Part shown: piece after piece, positions 24,667 through 36,501 of the stretch | Layout of the letters: each line of letters starts with the position of its first letter | Position numbering within the stretch: the first letter of the stretch is position 1 | From: Siphonodentalium dalli | Lineage: Eukaryota > Mollusca > Scaphopoda > Gadilida > Siphonodentaliidae | Assembly (NCBI GenBank): GCA_032622095.1 | Contig: CP136066.1 | Location: 114,965,319-115,029,318, forward strand | Direction of reading: 5' to 3' | DNA: 64,000 nt | Notes under the pieces: model-generated | What the model was told of the DNA's origin: nothing | Database searches by the model: none | Seen by the model: the letters and a program-made list of their open reading frames with translations, nothing else | Program-made: the position numbers and the translations under genes

Positions 24667-24692
24667 ATATATATATATATATATATATATAT
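24667..24692. repeat. (TA)n microsatellite
   Basis: An uninterrupted run of about 13 TA dinucleotides. Confidence 0.95.
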
Positions 24693-24939
24693 AGAGCTTT
24701 TCAAACATTTATCATAAGTCAGTTGCTAAATCACCTATGTAGACAAATAACCCAACATGTCCATACACAAATACGCACATAATCGACTTTTAATGAGAAA
24801 TGACTACATAATGTGATTTTATTTGATTCTAAAATAAGCAAGTAATGAAATCATACCCGTTATTTCGTTTTATGGCGCGGGCCACATTGAAAACACATGT
24901 TATTTGAGCAGACAGATGAAAAGTTGTGAGTTGGCTTAC

Positions 24940-25960
24940 TTTTGTCATTGACTCATTGTCCGCACATAATCTGCCTGGAAATGCCTCATTGTGAGTCGAT
25001 AATGTGACTAATATGCTCCAATTTTCAGCACATTTTCTTCTCAAAATGAGCAACTCCAAGCAGATTATCTGCCTAAAATATGTAATATTCTAAGCTGATA
25101 ATGTGCGGATTTTGGGAGAACAGTCTGAATTACCACAGCAACAACGGGGTTATCCATTGTGGATTCTTGTTATGCCACTGTTCCATCTACAAACGGGTCA
25201 TTTATGCCCTTTCAGCTGTTCAAAATTGGGCGTAAATAATTTTTCGTTACTAAATCGCCTCTGTATGCCTACCCAATACAACCACGGTGCTATCCCTGTC
25301 GATTATTATTGTGCCCGCAATTATAGGCCCTCTAAACATCACAAAGAAGGTCATGTACACCCATGCAGCTGCATGTTCAAAGGTCATGTATTGCTGAATA
25401 ATATGTATTTTTTGGCTGCTAAATCGCTTCTTTGGACATATATAACCACCACAGGCACGGGTCAACAAAATGATTGTGGATTCGTATTGTGCCACCAGTC
25501 CATCTAAATTCCTAACATATCATCGTGCCAATAGGTCCAAATTGGACGTATATATTCACATCTAGGTTCTCATATTGATGAAAAAGTAGAACAAATAGTG
25601 CCAATATGAAATAAGCCCATATCAGCTTATATTGAACGCTGCGTTTTGCATCCATATATGAGCGTTTTTTTCTCAAATACTCTATATATGGGCCTAAAAC
25701 GCAACATTCAAACTAATCACGTAATGTACTTCTTTTCACAAGAACAGGCTGTAAAATCAAGCCTTTTCTCGAGAAAATAACCACAATTCGGCTTTTTTTA
25801 TTTGCGCGAGATCAATTCACATTGGTGTTATTTGAAAACTCAAATACGCTCTATATATTGACCTAAACGCTGGTTATTAAAACAGCCCCATTTGAAAATA
25901 TTTATTTATGAAATAAGCACGTATGTGCTTATTTTTAAGAAAACAGATTGGAAAATAACA
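24940..25960. repeat. Further copy of the 22.7-kb foldback family
   Basis: It repeats the spacer ('gagtcgataatgtgactaatatgctccaatttt' near 24993) and then the arm ('gaaaaagtagaacaaatagtgccaatatgaaataag' at 25576 to 'ttattaaaacagccccat' near 25875). The embedded 134-residue ORF at 25103-25507 has no recognisable domain. Confidence 0.65.
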
Positions 25961-26017
25961 CGAATAAACCAACTCACGGCCTACCATAATTACGAACGGT
26001 CTTTATACTGGGTTTAA

Positions 26018-26412
26018 AATAGGTGTTTTTGGGCCAATTTCAAGTAAATAAGTATATACTGGTACATAAATTATGAGTGAAGGAAGCCCCTGGCGATACC
26101 CAATTTTTGTGACACAAGCGCCAAAACATGTGCCATTAGTCGCACATTTCGTCGTTTGTGTCGCTTTCGGTGCACGTCGAAACATGCCCTAATGGCGCAC
26201 AATTTGTCGCTTGTGACGCTTTTAGCGCACATTTTGGCGCTAAATGTGCGCTAAAAGCGTCACAAGCGACACAAACGACGAAATGTGCGACTAATGGCAC
26301 ATGTTTTGGCGCTTGTGTCACAAAAATTGGGTATCGCCAGGGGCTTGATTCACTCATAATTTATGTACCAGTATATACTTATTTACTTGAAATTGGCCCA
26401 AAAACACCTATT
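26018..26412. mobile_element. Large near-perfect foldback element, ~145-bp arms
   Basis: 'aataggtgtttttgggcc' at 26018 is answered by the complement ending at 26412, and the arms run inward through 'cctggcgatacccaattttt' to 'aaatgtgcg'. The centre holds a second hairpin ('ttgtgacgcttttagcgcac' against its complement). Its core is related to the MITEs at 15267 and 31548. Confidence 0.85.
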
Positions 26413-26731
26413 CTCATGTCATCAGCATCCATGTCCCATGAATGTGTGGCTCCATCTCGGATCTCTAGTATATTTTATTAACGGGACATCTGCACAGATA
26501 TATACATATCCACGGTCATAAAAAGGGAATTAGGGGTCCCTGTGGGCTTGCTTCCCTCATATGGTTTACTTATTGACCTAAAATTTGGTACCCCACCCCT
26601 ATTTTCATGTTATCAGCATCTCTGCCCCACGAATGTGTGTCTCCACCCCGGAAGTTCTAGTAAATTTTAGTAAGGGGACATCTCCAAAACAGATATATAG
26701 CATTTCCATGGACATAAAAATGGAATTATTA
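26403..26731 (+). repeat. Two ~130-bp direct repeats ('catcagcatc...ccatgaatgtgt')
   Basis: Copies at about 26414-26540 and 26607-26731 share 'catgt.atcagcatc', 'ccc..gaatgtgt', 'ctccacc.cgga' and 'ggacatct'. A third copy is at 31427-31552, again next to a hairpin MITE, so the two sequences probably travel together as one composite repeat. Confidence 0.75.
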
Positions 26732-26936
26732 CGCCACCGTAGTGTGGTGTTTATTGCTTTTGGTTTTTTTGTATCGCATGGGCGATCGATAATTCACTGG
26801 GTGATTGTACATTCGGCAAACCTCGTCAGATTCCGTCACCGTTTCATCGTACCGATAATTACGAGAGTACAACTAAGATTGGCACATGTGTTTACGTCAC
26901 CGGTGTAATTGTGGGGACATGCTTCTATTATGAAGG

Positions 26937-27690
26937 TTTGCTATCCCGAAGGTCCGCTATTCCGAAGGTTCTCTATTCCGAAGGTTTTTGTTATTTTTAG
27001 GTTAATTCTATATTTTAAAGTATTGAGACTAATTTGAGAGGGTTCATTTTCACAAAGATTCTTTATATGGAGTGTGCGCTCACATCCGAACTGATCATGC
27101 GCGCACACCGATACAGATACAGGAGGAAATAACTTAACTTAGAACATTAAATGTGATTTTGTTTTGTTTTCGCTGGTTTTCTTGAGATTTTATGTCATTA
27201 CGTGGGCCCATACCTTTGAATTCTTGGCATATACTATTAATGTTGTGGTATATATGGACCCTCCCGCATTGGGACATGACATAGGTTCAGTTGACTTAAG
27301 TGGTGTTCTGTGTGTGCTCCAATTTGGAGTTCATTATTTTAAGGGCCAAGTTTAGAATTTTATGGGTCCATACCTTTGAACTCTGGGCATATTATATGAA
27401 TATTGGGGGGCATGGCTCTATTCCGAAGGTTCACTATCCCGAAGGTCCACTATTCGGAAATTTCTCTGAATGTTCGCTATTCCGAAGGTTCACCAATCCG
27501 AAGGTTCGTTATTCCGAAGGTTCTGTGTTCCAAAGATTTTTTTTATTTTAAGGTTAATTCTATATTCTAAAGTAACGAGAGGGTTCATTATCACGAAGAT
27601 TCTTTTTATGAAGGAAATAACGTAAAACATTAAATGTGATTTTGTTTTGTTTTCGAGGGTTTTCTTGAGTTTAATGTTATTACGTATGAC
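26937..27690 (+). repeat. TCCGAAGGTTC mini-satellite within a direct duplication
   Basis: ATTCCGAAGGTTC-type units of 13-16 bp occur at 26937-26990 and 27412-27535. Each run is followed by the same flank ('aggttaattctatatt', 'gagggttcatt', 'acattaaatgtgattttgtttt'), ending near 27200 and 27690. The whole is therefore a diverged direct duplication of about 0.5 kb. Confidence 0.8.
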
Positions 27691-28129
27691 CTTATTTCTC
27701 ATTACATATTCACGCCAAGGAGCCCACACAATTGCTATGTTACGATGCGATTTAATGTGATTATGTGTGACCTAATATCTCAATAATCTGAGGCAAGAGT
27801 ACGCCTGCTAAAGGCGAATTATAACAGTTGGGGGTATAACGCTCAATAAATACTGGAGGCTATAACAAACTGCGCAGTAGAATATCGCTGAATGGACGAG
27901 TATGAGATGAGCCTAAATGCAATTGTGACTTTGTTTAAAGGCCCACTTAATTTTCGAGTCATTAATTTTTTATAGTATATACGGTTTTAATAACAATTTA
28001 TGCCATAAAATTTGAATAAACTACTATAATTCATCACCATTTGAAAGGCAGAATACTTCTATCTCCTAGTTTGAAACACCTTCAAAATACCGCGTCGTAT
28101 ATCTAGCAATTAGCAACCAACATGTCCTC
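27691..28129. other. No gene recognised
   Basis: AT-rich spacer without evident repeats or ORFs. Confidence 0.4.
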
Positions 28130-28720
28130 CTCGGCTTTCCATAGATTTCAACGTAATTTGATACCTATGGGTATTTGTGTCCGGGAAGTGTTTTGAACGG
28201 GTCAAATCGTGACCCCGACCTGACCTTGACCTTTAAAACTGTCAATGCAAGGTCAATTTGGGTAAAACGGACAAATTTCGGCGAAATTTGATACTAGGGA
28301 TACTTTGGTCTGAGGAGAGTTTTGAACGTGTCAAATCGTGACCTCGGCCTGACCTTGACCTTCAATATGGCCAATCAAAGGTCAACTCGGATAAAACGGA
28401 TAGATTTCGACGAAATTTGATACCTATGGGTACTTTTGTCGGGGGGGGGGGGGTGTTTTGGACGGGTCAAATCATGACTCTGACCTTACCTTGACCTTCA
28501 AAATTGTTAATTAAAGGTCAAGTTGGGTAAAACGGACGGATTTCGACGAAATTTGATACCTATGGGTAGTTTTCTACGGGTGGGGGTGTTTTGGACTGGA
28601 CAAATCATGACCCTGACCTGACCTTGACTTTCGAAATAGTCAATTGAAGGTCAAATCGCACCTTTCACCGGAAAGCAGATGTGAAACAGCCCGGGTGAAG
28701 TCGGGCCTATCAGCTTGTGT
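28130..28720. repeat. ~125-bp tandem repeat, array 2
   Basis: About five units of the same family as 18430-18935, with a G run (28440-28452) inside one unit. It closes with 'gaagtcgggcctatcagct'. Confidence 0.85.
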
Positions 28721-30195
28721 AATAAAGAAGACAGTTTGATGAAAGTAATGTATGCCACGGGAAAACTTGAAATATGGAAGTACGCAAATTTCCCGCATAA
28801 AATTTGAAAGCTAGTTTATAGAATAATTGTATTATTATTTATATTTATGGCTAATAATACGATCTTGGTGGCGTTACCATTTCTGACTATGGTTTTCTTG
28901 TGAGTTATTGGTGGACTGCTTCCCGCATATGGTGGGGCTATATAGACTCGAAATTTGAATAAACAAGACAGTCAATGACGGTGGGGTCGCTCACCAAATT
29001 GCAAAGACTGATAAGACTGGGACTCTGGAGACCACAACAGTCAGAACTTTTAATAATCACTTTAAAAGAAATAGCTCTAAACAGGATATGTGGCTAGATA
29101 GGCTTCACGTATGTACATGTAGATTGGTGAAAATCCACCTTGAAATTACCAACTGTACACTACTGATCACCCCCTGCTCCAGCTCAACATGTCCCCTCCG
29201 ACCGGGCTACAGACTCCCAAGTCTTAAGTTGGAATTTCACAACTGACACCTCAAACTTTCTCAATTGTTGGAAATTTCCAATCTCACAAGCGCCTTTTTC
29301 TGTCACCATATAGACATGTTTGAAGCCCAATTACCCATGGACCCAAAACACAATACATGTATGTCAGATTAATCAGTCAGGTGGTTCCAAGGTAGTTGTT
29401 TTAATGAATTTGGTATTTCAATGATTTTATTAGACACAAAAGTGTTAATTCCCCATAGCCCCGTCATTTCTTGACAGGTTGACCTCATTTTAACAAATCT
29501 GAATCTCAGTTACTAAAGGATCCTCCTGATTGCTCCATACTATATGTAAGCTAAATAGTCCAACCTCTCTTGAGAAGACATTTTAAGAATTACTATAGAG
29601 ACATATAGTTATGTCCCTGGTCCCACCCTATTAACCTGGTGACCCCATCTGAATAAATTTGAATCCCAGACACCAAAGAACCCTTCATACATATAATAAA
29701 TATCAGTAAAATAGACCTGATGGTCTTTGTGAAGGAAGCACATAAAGAGGGAAACTGTCCTTCGTTTGGCCCCTATTTGACCAGGTGACCCCATTAAAAA
29801 AATATGAATTGCAGTCAAGGAAGAACATTCCATGCTAAATAAGCCAACTAGTTCTTGCAAAGATATTTTAAGAATTACTATGTAGTGAAATAGTTAAGTC
29901 TCTGGCTCTGCCCTTATTTGACTTTGTGATCACATTTTCACAAAGCTGTCACCCAAGGTAATTTCATACCAAATATAAGCAAAATAGGCCAATTGATTCT
30001 TGCATAGAAGACACATCATGAATTACTATGGCGAGAAAGAGTAATATAGCTGGCCTTGCACCTACTTGACCTGGTGACCCTGATTGAACAAATCTGAATC
30101 ACAATCACCAAAGGAGCAAGCCTGCAAATAGTGTGCATATTCCTACATTGTATGTGCCTGGCCTCAAGCAACAATCAAGCCTTGAAATAGTGTGA

Positions 30196-30306
30196 TAGTG
30201 TGTCTGTCATTTGCAGAATGAGGTCACACAGAGGGTGACTTTAGTGACGATACCCTGCACAGTGGGCTAGCATAACTAAATTCACCCTCTGGGGACCTCA
30301 TTCTGC
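30196..30306. repeat. Palindromic 'gcagaatgaggtc...agagggtga' element, copy 1
   Basis: GCAGAATGAGGTC...CAGAGGGTGA on the left is mirrored by TCACCCTCTGGGGACCTCATTCTGC on the right. A second, inverted-core copy is at 30499-30607, and a fragment lies near 6001. Confidence 0.75.
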
Positions 30307-30498
30307 TAAGGCCCTCAACTAATATGGCAGACCTAGGATAATATTGAAGTTCCCCAATTGAAGTTGATGTTCACCCATTGGGCACCTCAATTATGAATTT
30401 TATCTTCTGCAAATTAGGGGATATAGAAACTTCCTAGAAGGGAAATGTAACTAACAACAATGTTAATTTGATACTATAGATACTTCCCAGAAGATGAG

Positions 30499-30607
30499 GC
30501 CTAAGCAGAAAGAGGTCTCCAGAGGGTGAATTTGGTGATGCTAGCCTGCTGTGTTGGATAGCATAACTAAATTCACCCTCTGGGGCCCTCATTCTGCAAA
30601 TGACAGG
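30499..30607. repeat. Palindromic element, copy 2
   Basis: Same structure as 30196-30306, with 'agcataactaaattcaccctctgggg' nearly identical. The outer flank 'tgtcatttgcagaatgagg' of copy 1 faces 'cctcattctgcaaatgaca' of copy 2. Confidence 0.75.
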
Positions 30608-31318
30608 CATGCTATTTGCCATGTCAGACACACTAAATTCAGGCAGTTTGTTTAAAATTGCTAGCAGTATGTTTATACAAGCTGTCAGTGACATATTATA
30701 ATCTAGATTAATGACCTGTGTTTATCTCTGTCTATCCACAAAGAGATATCTGCAACTTTAATAGAACAGGTATTAAAGTTGGCAGCTGGAAATGGTATCC
30801 GTTGGAAGGGATCTTGGTTGGGTGCAGGCCACCGCAGGGTGGGCGTGGGTCTGGGCCATGTGGGAGGGGGGTGGGTAATGGAATATTTCTGTAATTTCAG
30901 AAGATTAAAGATTAAAGTTTCATAACTCTGCAGATGTTATAATGGTGTCACTTTTTTCAAATTTTATAAAATGATTAATAAATACAAATTTTGTTTGTTA
31001 AATTTGTTAAGGTGAAAATTCCAAAAATCTGAATTTACCAATTTTTTTTTTTTTGAGTTATGTCACTGGCTCCGCCCACATTCGACCCAGTGACCTCATT
31101 TGAACAAATCTGACTAACAGTCCCCCATGAACCCATTCGGACCAATGAAATTTGAGAAGTTGTTGTAAGAATTACAGAGTTGTGGGCCTGGCTTCGGAAC
31201 TATTTGACCCAGTGTCCTCATTTGAACAAATCTGAATATGAGTCACCTAGGAAACATCCGCACCAAATATGAACCAATTCGGCATTACGGTTCCAGAGGA
31301 GAAGATGTTCAAAAAATT

Positions 31319-31420
31319 GTTGACGGATGGACGGACGGACGGACGGATGGACGGACGACGGACGAGGAGTGATGAATATAGCTCCACCGGAGACTTCGTC
31401 TCAGGTGAGCTAAAAACATA
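31319..31420 (+). repeat. GGAC microsatellite with 'ggtgagctaaaaac' tail
   Basis: A (GACG)n/(GATG)n run at 31323-31362 is followed by 'atagctccaccggagacttcgtctcaggtgagctaaaaac', which contains its own hairpin (agctc.accgga against tcaggtgagct). It marks the end of the 29.5-31.3 kb repeat array. Confidence 0.75.
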
Positions 31421-31426
31421 TTTCCA

Positions 31427-31552
31427 TTTGCATATCAGCATCCGTGCCCCATGAATGTGTCTCCACCCCGGATGTCTAGTACATTCCAGTAAAGGGACAT
31501 CTCTTACAGAGATATAAAGAATTTAGATGGTCATATAAAGGGAATTAGACTC
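31427..31552 (+). repeat. Third copy of the 'catcagcatc' repeat
   Basis: Matches 26414-26540 and 26607-26731 from 'atatcagcatccgtgcccca' to 'aagggaatta'. Confidence 0.7.
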
Positions 31553-31650
31553 TTTCGGCGTGTTACTAATGGCGTACTTTTTGTCGCTTTCGGCGCGCGT
31601 CGAAAGCGCCATTAGGAAGTAGCCCTAATAGTATTCGATAGGCATTTACT
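31548..31650 (-). mobile_element. Hairpin MITE, copy of 15267-15376
   Basis: Reverse orientation. It contains 'actttttgtcgctttcggcg' and 'cgaaagcgccattaggaagt', the complement of the 15.3-kb element, and ends with the same 'aatagtattc' flank. Confidence 0.75.
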
Positions 31651-31895
31651 ACTATGCTCAAGTTCTGCCCACAAGAAGAAATACAGCAGTTGAGCAATTT
31701 TCAAAACCACCCGCCTTAAAAAATGTCCCGTTTAAAATAACATCAAAATTGAAATAATTATTTTCCAGTGTTTTTTTATTCCTTAATAACCAAACTGCAT
31801 TATATAGATAAACTCAGAATGTTTATCGAACTAAATGCCTGCCATATGTGTGAACATGTATACATAGGTCATATACATCATACGCGGGAGATTAA

Positions 31896-32346
31896 ATGTA
31901 CTCAATCCGATTAAAGACCCCTAAATTACTGTTTCTTTGGCTTCGGGTGTAAACAATATTTGATTCGAGTCGAGGAACCTACCCATCAATGCTCAGAGTG
32001 ATCATATATCGATTTTTGAAGTTTGTTATTTCAATTGTTTGTGGCCCAGAAACACGCCATCAAACAGATGGTGTCGGTCCAAATTGCGGATGAAGATGGA
32101 TAACTCTAAAACAAGTGGTACTACGGCTAAATTTCGTGAATTATCAAGTGATAATACGGCGATATTTCGTTGAACAAAATGTTGATAAATGACACGATTT
32201 GGGAAATTTTATACCATAATTCACAGTGGTTACCATTATTTTGTTGCAATTAATCGATTCTGATGACTAAAGCGTATTTTGAAGAAATGTTGTTGTTGTT
32301 GTTGTAACTTGATGATATAGGGACCCTCTGATCGGATTGAGTACCT
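31896..32346. mobile_element. TTAA-flanked MITE, copy 2
   Basis: The left end is ATGTACTCAATCCG after TTAA (31892-31895). The right end is CGGATTGAGTACC before TTTAA (TTAA 32347-32350). It shares 'tttgattcgagtcgaggaac' and the 'gttgttgttgt' patch with the copy at 24022. A decayed third fragment is at 33425-33513. Confidence 0.8.
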
Positions 32347-32740
32347 TTAATCCCCAGTGCCTTTGTCCAAACCACAGTTTCACAGTTCACTATAGACCAT
32401 TGGGTACTATCCCTATCAAATTTGGAAGTAATGCAGTGTAAGCATTGGCTGGTCATTTCATTCTTGTTGCACACACACGCACAACAACTGCATTTATTTT
32501 CGTCGTCGATTTCTACACCAAAAGCAGGCGACTCATCAGCTGGTCTTCGTATTTCCAATCCGCAGCGGTCCCGTCCCTTCAACAGAATCCAGCGTTACAT
32601 AATAGAGATTCTTCTTAATTTGTAATGACTTCGAGAAATATCGTATAATATAATCTCATCAGTAGTTAGTGAACATTCCGCATCATCGGCAAGTAGTCTT
32701 CTCAGTTTATCATACATGTACATACATATACAACAACATA

Positions 32741-32849
32741 TCCCAGAACCAAAATGAACCCACCCCAGTAATACTTAATGATATAGAAAGGCTATTATTT
32801 TCATCTATAGGATTAGTTATTACTGGGGTGGGGTCAATTTTTGTTCTGG
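32741..32849. repeat. Hairpin with ~31-bp arms downstream of LHFPL2
   Basis: 'ccagaaccaaaatgaacccaccccagtaat' pairs with 'attactggggtggggtcaatttttgttctgg' around a 44-base AT-rich loop. It lies about 170 nt after the LHFPL2 stop codon on the minus strand, so it would fall in the 3' UTR if the message extends that far. An AATAAA (minus) near 32490 would be compatible. It may equally be a small MITE. Confidence 0.7.
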
Positions 32850-33018
32850 AGAAATGTGGTTGCATGTATGTACATGTTCTGGGACATGTGCATACAACTC
32901 GTCCTTCACTCCCAGAATATCCTCGTCAACCTTTTTTCAACCAGAGGACGAATGCGAACTTTAATTAGTTTAATTAGTCGATCATACACAGTCATATCAT
33001 GCGTCATTTTGAGAACAA

Positions 33019-33161
33019 TCACAGAACACATATAAGGTTCTTCCCTTCCAGGACTTCTTCTTCAACCTTTTGGCTCGACGTCGAAGAGTCTGCTTTAATT
33101 GAGAGTACTGCACATGCGTATACCAGCAATGTTCCAGCTATGCATGCGTAGAACGACCAAC
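33019..33161 (-). CDS. LHFPL2-like tetraspan protein, exon 3 (C-terminus)
   Basis: Last coding exon, residues 184-230. The acceptor 'ttttatctgatacag' lies before 33161, and entry phase 1 joins exactly with exon 2 to complete a Gly codon. It encodes the fourth membrane span (WSFYACIAGTLLVYACAVLS) and a short cytosolic tail that is acidic and then ends EGKNLICVL, with stop TGA at 33019-33021. The GKNLIC ending is characteristic of LHFPL2 orthologues. The intron to exon 2 is 2,269 bp and contains the 42-bp tandem repeat. It is too short and split to stand out as an ORF. Confidence 0.9.
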
Positions 33162-34740
33162 CTGTATCAGATAAAATGAAGGAAACCTTAAATATATATA
33201 TAAGTATATGTGTGTACGATTTACCGCAGTTACATGTAAACTCAACAATATATGCACATTATTGCATGTGTATGTTCAAATGAGCTACACCGACCCTTAC
33301 ACAACATAAATGTAGTCCAGTGGACTATTATATAGATAATTAATTATTTTATGGCTTGGAATTGACTATGCCAAAATAGTGGTCCGAGAGGAGGAATAGT
33401 TAAAAGTCATTGTTACTGTGGTTAGCATTAATTTTTGGTAATTAATCGATTCTGATAACTGTCTTTTGAAGAAATATTTTTGTTGTTGTTGGATGACCAT
33501 CGAATCGGATTGTGTTATCGTTAATTAAGAACCATCGACCCATTGGATGTTATAACCTCATTTACTCCAGTTTTATGGCTTGAATAATATTTAGAATTTC
33601 ACTGTCTTCCCGTACCAAGAACTTCTGTAACATAGATAGTTTTTATTCAAACGTGCAGTTCATATATTCATGATATCATATCTGAATATCATGAGAGGAG
33701 ATTTATTTTTTCTTGATTCATGAAATTTAATGATTATATTCAATTATATTTTAAAATGCTCATGTTAAGCATAATGACAGTGAAAAATTGGGCAGAGATG
33801 AGTGCTGGGTCATGGGTTCATAACCAACTTAAAGCTGACCACTATATTAACACTGTGGCCTAATTCCATTCGATTGCTCCCTGCTTGAGTGGACCGCACT
33901 GCATGTCAACATTTGATTTCATTGGGCTGGAATATTTGTGACTGCTTTATTCTTCATTATAACATATGGGGGTATGATGCTATTTATGCAATTAAAAATA
34001 CAGATGAAGCCTCCTCTAATTATTATAGAGCCAAGACAATAAGCTATTCGGTGATTGGAGTGTTGTGTGAAATTATTAATTATTCTAGCAGTTCTTGGAA
34101 CCGAAAGGAGCAAAAAAGAAAACAAAAATTTTCAACCTATCAAATGTATCTATTGTTGTTATCGTCTCTTAATAATTGCTCAGATTCTATATACAATGAA
34201 GATGATGATATGTGAAATTCAAGATTTTTCGCCAGATAGACCCAGTGAAATTTTTTGCTGAAAATCTCTTCCCATATTTGGCTGGATTTATGTAAAAATT
34301 GCGTCTCCCCATTAATTCGGGACGAATTTATCACCAATTAACAAAAGATTTTCACAACGACAAGTTTATAACTCATGTATCATAATTATTCTACCTGCTG
34401 TCAATTTGGATATATAAATATTTTTTGAAAATAACTACTTTTAGCTATATTATTCTCTATTCCAAATTCAACGGTTGATTTGGGAATCAAGCCAACGGAG
34501 CGTGACTCACACCATTTTAAACGTATGTCCAAAGCTACACTTGCGGATGTAGATATATAATATACCCCATTTATTTTATGGATCACATGCAGAGTTCCGA
34601 ATTATATAATAATAGCCGACTGTCCACGGTTCTCATATCGATTGATGACAACCCATGCACTATAATGGTGCGTGCTATGGATATATTTGTGTGACACTTG
34701 GATAAAGCATCTCCCGCACCTCCAATTATCGCATTCTCCA

Positions 34741-34860
34741 CCCACACTCTGGTGCAAAACAGGTACGGCGTCTATATATAAACCCACACTCTGATGCAAA
34801 ACAGGTACGGCGTCTATATATAAACCCACACTCTGATGCAAAACAGGTACGGCGTCTATA
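34741..34860. repeat. 42-bp tandem repeat, ~2.9 copies
   Basis: Units start CCCACACTCT at 34741, 34783 and 34825 and are almost identical ('gatgcaaaacaggtacggcg', 'tctatatataaa'). It lies inside LHFPL2 intron 2. The ORF through it simply repeats a 14-residue phrase. Confidence 0.95.
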
Positions 34861-35430
34861 CACGCGTACTTGTATGCTTTTAACATACATTTATACATCC
34901 TTGATACAATGACCATATATAATTATCATTATTGTCATTCTGTGATTTACTTAATGCATACATACTCATTTGATGTATTCTTGCTTATGTTATTGTTCAT
35001 TAGTATCGCTATTTGTATAACTTTATTCTAAGCTCTCCGTTATATGAAGAAATAAAGGAAAACAATCGTAAACTACTTACGGCACGGCATGGCATGATAT
35101 CTATAGGGGAGGATCTCGAGACCGGTAACACCAATCACCAGACATCATCATCATCATCATCAACATTCTTATTATTACATGTACATTATATCTTTTATTC
35201 ATCTTGTTTAAACATTTGTGTAAATATTGTAGGGAGAGGGGCCGCCTTAAGTTGTTATAACTTGTGCCCCAATCCCTTGTAAATTGTGTTACAATAAATA
35301 TGTTAAAACCAATAAAGGATTATATATAATATATATATATATACAAGCTATGATACAATGAGGCTTAAATTGTGCAGACACTCAGTTGTGCATACTGCGA
35401 TGCGTATATATGTGGCGTCATACAACTTAC

Positions 35431-35544
35431 CCAGTGAGCAATTGTCCATATAGAAAGGCTCAGAAAGTGCCCCGCACAGGTTCTTCGCTCTCCGACTGCC
35501 CCACCCAACGGGGTATATCAGCAGCCCGACAATACAGAATAGAC
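35431..35544 (-). CDS. LHFPL2-like tetraspan protein, exon 2
   Basis: 114 nt, in phase 1 at both ends. The acceptor 'tttctattttccag' precedes 35544, and the donor GTAAGT occupies 35430-35425. It encodes residues 146-184: the second half of the third membrane span (LFCIVGLLIYPVGWG), then the second extracellular loop with C169 and C181, ending NCSLG. The YPxGWG and CSLGW motifs (the latter completed by exon 3) are conserved in the LHFPL family. The ORF seen here on the plus strand is a shadow. Confidence 0.92.
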
Positions 35545-36501
35545 CTGGAAAATAGAAAGCATGATGCTATAGGATTGTTGTTGACAGAAGAGTTACAGAT
35601 ACCCGAAGAATAACACGTGTTGTATATACCGCATCGATATCGGTGTGCGTACGGACAAAACGGATGTCTTTGTTTGCCGGATGCACCCTATATATGGACG
35701 CCCATATCCGTTTCGACACGCATATTATCAATGTGGTATATGTTACAAACATATATATTATTATCCATGGCCGACATTGTTAACTATAAGTGCCGCCGGC
35801 CATGGGTTAAGCCAATTTGAACTTCAAGTGGTCAATTTTCCCTTAGAACGTCATCCGATAGACCAGTATCGCGCCCTTTTCGGTATTTTTTTCAAACGAT
35901 AATATTGCATTTCCACAACTACCCAATTTACTGCACAAAAATCAGCAGCATACAAACACCCAGACCACTTCCGTAACTTAGGAACCCCACCAGACTCTTC
36001 ATGGCCACCTAAACAAAAATGATCGCCATATTTTGTAGGCTATGATTTTCTGTTCCCGATTAGCAAAATTTCCCTCAGTGATAATTAAACAACCAGCAGC
36101 CAGCATTTGTTCTTTTTCTGAGTCGAGTTTCCCAAAAATTTAAAGAAACGTAACTCTATATAATTAGTTGCTTGTAACCGAAATGCAACAGGTACTTACG
36201 ATAACAAAAAGAATAATAACTCTATAACTGTGCCCGTTATTTCGTTACAAGTCACTTTCACGAAGTATCTTTGAGAAACTTCACTTTTACGGAATAACGA
36301 CTGGACTCAAAACTGGACATTTTGCACCTAAAACCTCTGGGGCCATCCGGTCTCGGCTTTCTCGTTCCGAATGTCCAGTCACTCGTTCATTAACCCTGAT
36401 ATCAATGTAAATGGCACATTTCAATGAGAAGTCGGTTTCATATATTGACCAAATAGAACGAAGACGTGCATGACTCGCAGAAAGTACCATAAGTATGTTA
36501 A

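Larger units (their letters stand above)
29460..31275. repeat. Diverged ~170-bp repeat units ('ctggtgaccccatttgaacaaatctgaat')
   Basis: Units with 'gacctggtgacc.cat(t)tgaacaaatctgaatc..agtcacc.aagga' occur near 29467, 29635, 29780, 29925, 30070, 31085 and 31208, usually preceded by 'ctggctc.gccc'. The ORFs over them are repeat translations. I associate this repeat type with molluscs; that is recollection, not proof. Confidence 0.7.

Noticed and set aside
26158-26481. 107-residue ORF and its minus-strand twin
   Set aside because: Both are the two strands of a foldback element.
32250-32582. 110-residue Cys-containing minus-strand ORF downstream of LHFPL2
   Set aside because: Its C-terminal part lies in a MITE, and the rest probably falls in 3' UTR or flank; no acceptor or family match.
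35925-36006. Minus-strand segment after a 'ttttgtttag' acceptor encoding a short hydrophobic peptide, inside LHFPL2 intron 1
   Set aside because: Its phase does not continue exon 1 into a hydrophobic frame, and exons 2 and 3 already complete the family protein.
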